Assembly: GCF_049889055.1 (NCBI RefSeq)
Contig: NZ_JBLTWO010000001.1
Coordinates: 186,001-250,000, forward strand
DNA from: Rhizorhabdus sp049889055
GTDB taxonomy: Bacteria > Pseudomonadota > Alphaproteobacteria > Sphingomonadales > Sphingomonadaceae
DNA: 64,000 nucleotides
Direction: 5' to 3'
Within the stretch, counting starts at the first letter, position 1, and the number at the start of each line of letters is the position of its first letter. This document shows, piece by piece, positions 61,416 through 64,000 of this stretch. Both the position numbers and the translations under genes were made by a program. The notes below the pieces were generated by a model. That model was not told where the DNA came from and made no database searches. It was given only the letters and a program-made list of their open reading frames with translations.

Positions 61416-62887
61416 TGCGAAAAAGTCTGACGTCGATCATCCTGTTGGCGACGACAAGCGCCTGCACGCTGGCCCCGACTTATAAGCGCCCGGTTGCCGC
61501 CGTTCCTGCGGCCCTGCCCGATCCGACCGCAGCGGCCGAGGGCGAGCGGCCAGCGGCGCTCAGCTATCGCGACGTGTTCCGCGACGAGAAGCTGGTTGCG
61601 CTGATCGACCAGGCTCTGGCCAACAACCAGAATCTCAAGGCCGCCTACGCCAACGCCCGTGCCGCGCGCGCGCAGGTAACTGTCACGCGCTCCTCGCTCT
61701 TCCCGCAGATCGACGTCTCGACTGACGTCACTAAGGCAGACAGCTCGAACGAGATTCAGGTGGGTGGCAATGCGAGCGTTGGCACGCGCGGTCGCAGCAC
61801 CGGCGGCGCTATCGCCACCTTCCGCACCGACGCGCAGGCAAGCTGGGAACTCGACCTGTTCGGCCGCATACAGAGCCTGTCGAACGCCGCTCTCAACGAA
61901 TATCTGGCAACCGACGCCGCCCGGCGTGGCGTCCGGCTGAGCGTGGTCGCAGGTGTGGCGAACGCCTATCTCACTTTGGCGACCGATCGTTCCCTGCTCG
62001 AGGTCGCCAAGGAAACCAGCGCGGCGGCTGCCAAGAGTGTCGATCTCACCCGCTCGCTGCTCGAAGGCGGCGTCGCTGCGCGCACCGATCTGCGCCAGGC
62101 GGAGACGGTGCTCGCACAGGCCCAGTCCGATCAGGCCAATCTCGAAACGCTGATCGAGCAGGATCGCAACGCGCTACAGCTGCTGGTCGGAGCGCCGGTG
62201 CCGGATGCGCTGCTGCCGACGTCGATCGAGGCGGTCGATACGCAGATCGCCGAGGTCCCGGCGGGCCTCGACTCCTCGATTCTGCTGCGCCGCCCAGACG
62301 TGGTTCAGGCCGAATATACGCTTCGGGCGGCCAATGCCCGCATCGGCGCAGCGCGGGCGGCTTTCCTGCCGCGCATCGCACTTACCGCGCTGACCGGCTT
62401 TGCCAGCACCGCGCTCACAGACCTCTTCTTACGCGGCGCGCGCACCTGGAGCGTCGCGCCTTCTGCCACGCTGCCGATCTTCACCGGCGGCGCGAATGTC
62501 GGCAATCTGCGCGTCAGCAATGCCCAGCGCGATCAGGCGCTCGCCCAATATCAGACCGCGATCCAGACGGCGTTCCGCGACGTCTCCAACGCGCTTGCGC
62601 GGCGGGCAACGATCGACGAGCAATATGCCGCGAGCAGCAAGCTCGATGCCGCCGCGCAGGACTCGCTGACCCTGGCCGATGCCCGCTATCGCAACGGGAT
62701 CGATCCCTATCTCACCCTGCTCGACGCGCGGCGAACCGCCTATGGCGCAGCCCGCACCTTGGCGCAGACGCGGCTGCTCAAGGCGCAGAATCTGGTCGCC
62801 CTGTATCAGACGCTTGGCGGGGACGAGCTGATCGACGCGACGCCAGGCCAGAAAAGCCAGTTGGCCATGGGCCGCGCGGCAAACTGA
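61415..62887 (+). CDS. Outer-membrane efflux channel (NodT/OprM family)
   Basis: The 490-residue channel has a lipoprotein signal (MRKSLTSIILLATTSACTLAP, Cys near 17) and the two tandem OEP repeats typical of the OprM/NodT group: ASWELDLFGRIQS and LLRRPDVVQAEYTLRAANAR, IALTALTGFAS, and a terminal RYRNGIDPYLTLLDARRTAY. It forms the trimeric outer-membrane exit of the pump. The start overlaps the pump stop. The end is followed within two bases, in another frame, by a short hydrophobic stretch belonging to the next possible reading frame. Confidence 0.93.
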   Translation: MRKSLTSIILLATTSACTLAPTYKRPVAAVPAALPDPTAAAEGERPAALSYRDVFRDEKLVALIDQALANNQNLKAAYANARAARAQVTVTRSSLFPQIDVSTDVTKADSSNEIQVGGNASVGTRGRSTGGAIATFRTDAQASWELDLFGRIQSLSNAALNEYLATDAARRGVRLSVVAGVANAYLTLATDRSLLEVAKETSAAAAKSVDLTRSLLEGGVAARTDLRQAETVLAQAQSDQANLETLIEQDRNALQLLVGAPVPDALLPTSIEAVDTQIAEVPAGLDSSILLRRPDVVQAEYTLRAANARIGAARAAFLPRIALTALTGFASTALTDLFLRGARTWSVAPSATLPIFTGGANVGNLRVSNAQRDQALAQYQTAIQTAFRDVSNALARRATIDEQYAASSKLDAAAQDSLTLADARYRNGIDPYLTLLDARRTAYGAARTLAQTRLLKAQNLVALYQTLGGDELIDATPGQKSQLAMGRAAN

Positions 62888-63032
62888 TTCGGCCAGCCGC
62901 CTGCTGCTGCTGTCGCTTGCCCCCAATGTACTGCGCCGGGTCGCACCCGAGCTGAAGAGCTTTCCGCTGCTGTCGATATCCGACGAGCCAGCGCCCAAGG
63001 TCGCAGCGACGTCGAGTGCCCCGCGCCGTCAG

Positions 63033-63524
63033 GTGAAAAAGATCAACCCGCCCACTCCGCCGACCACGCCGGAAATCCCCAAGCTGCCGTCGAACATCAT
63101 CTGGATGACGTCCGAACAGTTTCGCGCCACCGACATCTCCAAATTCTCGCCGCGCGAAGCGAAGGATGCGTCGGGCACGGGTGGAGAATCGACAGCAGCT
63201 GCGGAGGTCATCGAGGAAGGGCCCAACGGACAGAAGCTGTACCCCGCCGACTGGTATCGGGAGCCCACGATCGCCGAAATGGCATTCTATCGGAAGGACA
63301 AACGCCAAGCCAGCTGGGCCATGATCGCTTGTCGAACCGCCCCGCAGTTCCGAGTGGAGGATTGTCAGGAGATCGCCGAGTTCCCAAAAGGCTCGGGCCT
63401 CGCCAGCGCGCTGCGCCAGGCATCCTGGCAGTTTCGAATTCGCCCGCCCAGGATTGGCGGAAAGCCGCAAGTCGGCGCTTGGATCAAGATTCTGTACGAT
63501 TATCAATATGGCGTGATGAAATAG
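63033..63524 (+). CDS. Unrecognised protein, start uncertain
   Basis: The frame from GTG 63033 gives 163 residues: a Pro-rich start (KKINPPTPPTTPEIP), a middle part with MTSEQFRATDISKF and PNGQKLYPADWYREPTIAEM, and a C-terminal half with three Cys (ACRTAP, EDCQEI) and RIRPPRIGGKPQVGAW. The same frame is open upstream to about 62886 and reads RLLLLSLAPNVLRRVAP, which resembles a signal or anchor segment, but there is no ATG, GTG or TTG for it. A frameshift or a start in another frame may hide the true N terminus. I do not recognise the family; a TonB-like energy transducer is one guess. Confidence 0.45.
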   Translation: MKKINPPTPPTTPEIPKLPSNIIWMTSEQFRATDISKFSPREAKDASGTGGESTAAAEVIEEGPNGQKLYPADWYREPTIAEMAFYRKDKRQASWAMIACRTAPQFRVEDCQEIAEFPKGSGLASALRQASWQFRIRPPRIGGKPQVGAWIKILYDYQYGVMK

Positions 63525-63596
63525 GCGGAGGCAACCGTTCAGCACATGGTCAGTTGATCTGGGACAATGACCCACCGAGACAATGGGACCATAGCT

Positions 63597-63992
63597 ATGA
63601 CCAGGTTGTTCTTCGTTGCTTTGCTTTCCGCTACCGCCGTCACCCCCGCCATGGCCCAATTGCAGTTGGGGGAGCGTCCGATCGCGCGAGCCGATGTCGC
63701 AAAGGTGGCCAAGGCGCAATTCGCCGAGATGGACGCCAACAAGGACGGCTATGTCAGCCCGGCCGAGTTCGAAGCTTACCGGGAAAAGCAGAATGCCCGC
63801 CCCGATCAGGGCCGGGGCCTGACCCATATCGGCCGCAGCTGGTTCGACAAATGCGACACCGACGGCGACGGTCGCGTCAGCCTGTCCGAAGCGCAGGCTC
63901 GACCGCTCGGTCTGTTCGATATGGCCGATACCGACCGCGACGGCACGGCGAGCCTCGCCGAACAGCAGATCGCATCGATCTTCATCCGATGA
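63597..63992 (+). CDS. EF-hand calcium-binding secreted protein
   Basis: The 131-residue protein has a Sec signal peptide (LFFVALLSATAVTPAMA, ending about residue 21) and three EF-hand loops: DANKDGYVSPAEF (about 43-55), DTDGDGRVSLSE (about 82-93) and DTDRDGTASLAEQ (about 108-120), with Asp/Asn at positions 1, 3 and 5 and Glu near 12. It probably binds Ca2+ in the periplasm. ATG 63597 is preferred over 63567, which would place residues before the signal peptide. It lies 72 bp behind the previous gene and ends 8 bp before the window edge. Confidence 0.85.
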   Translation: MTRLFFVALLSATAVTPAMAQLQLGERPIARADVAKVAKAQFAEMDANKDGYVSPAEFEAYREKQNARPDQGRGLTHIGRSWFDKCDTDGDGRVSLSEAQARPLGLFDMADTDRDGTASLAEQQIASIFIR

Positions 63993-64000
63993 GAGCAACG

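Noticed and set aside
57101..62887. Efflux operon as a novel system
   Set aside because: All three proteins match standard RND adaptor, HAE1 pump and NodT/OprM channel with expected motifs.
63033..63130. Pro-rich start as part of a TonB protein
   Set aside because: The NPPTPPTTPEIP run recalls TonB linkers, but no TonB C-terminal fold or clear membrane anchor in frame could be shown; left unassigned.

Overview
The window is a high-GC chromosomal segment of an alphaproteobacterium, almost certainly a sphingomonad (Sphingomonas/Rhizorhabdus/Sphingobium type). The signs are two large TonB-dependent receptors beside catabolic genes, an AhpC/AhpD pair under OxyR, an RNase E with an acidic insert in its S1 domain, DUF2794, DUF4112 and CsbD proteins, and an 'HPr-rel-A' gene set typical of this group. 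No rRNA, tRNA or CRISPR was seen.

Layout. 1-2320: the start of a glutathione S-transferase, a displaced 3' end of oxyR, a remnant of a Y1-type (REP-associated) transposase carrying an 11-copy 7-bp tandem repeat, and a lower-GC glycosyltransferase gene. The displaced oxyR end and the end of the intact oxyR encode the same 59 residues but differ at 11 synonymous sites, as if a small element had integrated into oxyR and restored its 3' end. 2137-5547: oxyR, divergent ahpC and ahpD (peroxide defence), then epsC/cysE and DUF2794. 5553-9347: a frameshifted membrane-protein gene and phoR-phoU-phoB without pst genes. 9528-12164: a Tat-signal small protein, a PqqD-like chaperone, an HprK-related kinase and a nucleotidyltransferase, a probable peptide-modification operon. 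12224-16645: a very large hybrid histidine kinase. 16739-21571: TetR, then a MarR gene divergent from hpd-hmgA-fahA (tyrosine to fumarate plus acetoacetate through homogentisate).

21602-30914 is an accessory catabolic stretch: a Rieske oxygenase alpha subunit, two NTF2/SnoaL-like proteins, a VOC protein, a HigBA-order toxin-antitoxin pair, a TauD-type dioxygenase overlapping an N-acyl-D-amino-acid deacylase-type amidohydrolase, and a TonB receptor. 31083-32645 is a hybrid histidine kinase whose N terminus matches the plant ETR1 ethylene-binding domain, including the copper ligands Cys and His at the expected spacing. 32744-39324: an AraC regulator, exported alpha/beta hydrolase, TonB receptor, MFS transporter and a convergent nitrilase.

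39432-48018: DUF952, an internally deleted DUF481 pseudogene, a DUF885 peptidase, two overlapping lipoprotein substrate-binding proteins without permeases, DUF4112, CsbD (with an EcfG-like promoter), a DsbA-family protein and an M48 protease. 48101-56303 is housekeeping: RNase E with a structured upstream region, an N-acetylmuramoyl-L-alanine amidase, PBP1A and release factor 2. 56433-63992: an Asp-Arg-Arg-Trp repeat secreted protein, a complete RND efflux operon (adaptor, pump, outer-membrane channel), an unrecognised protein and an EF-hand protein.

The signals most worth following are the oxyR 3'-end replacement, the HPr-rel-A operon with its candidate exported substrate, and the ethylene-receptor-like kinase.
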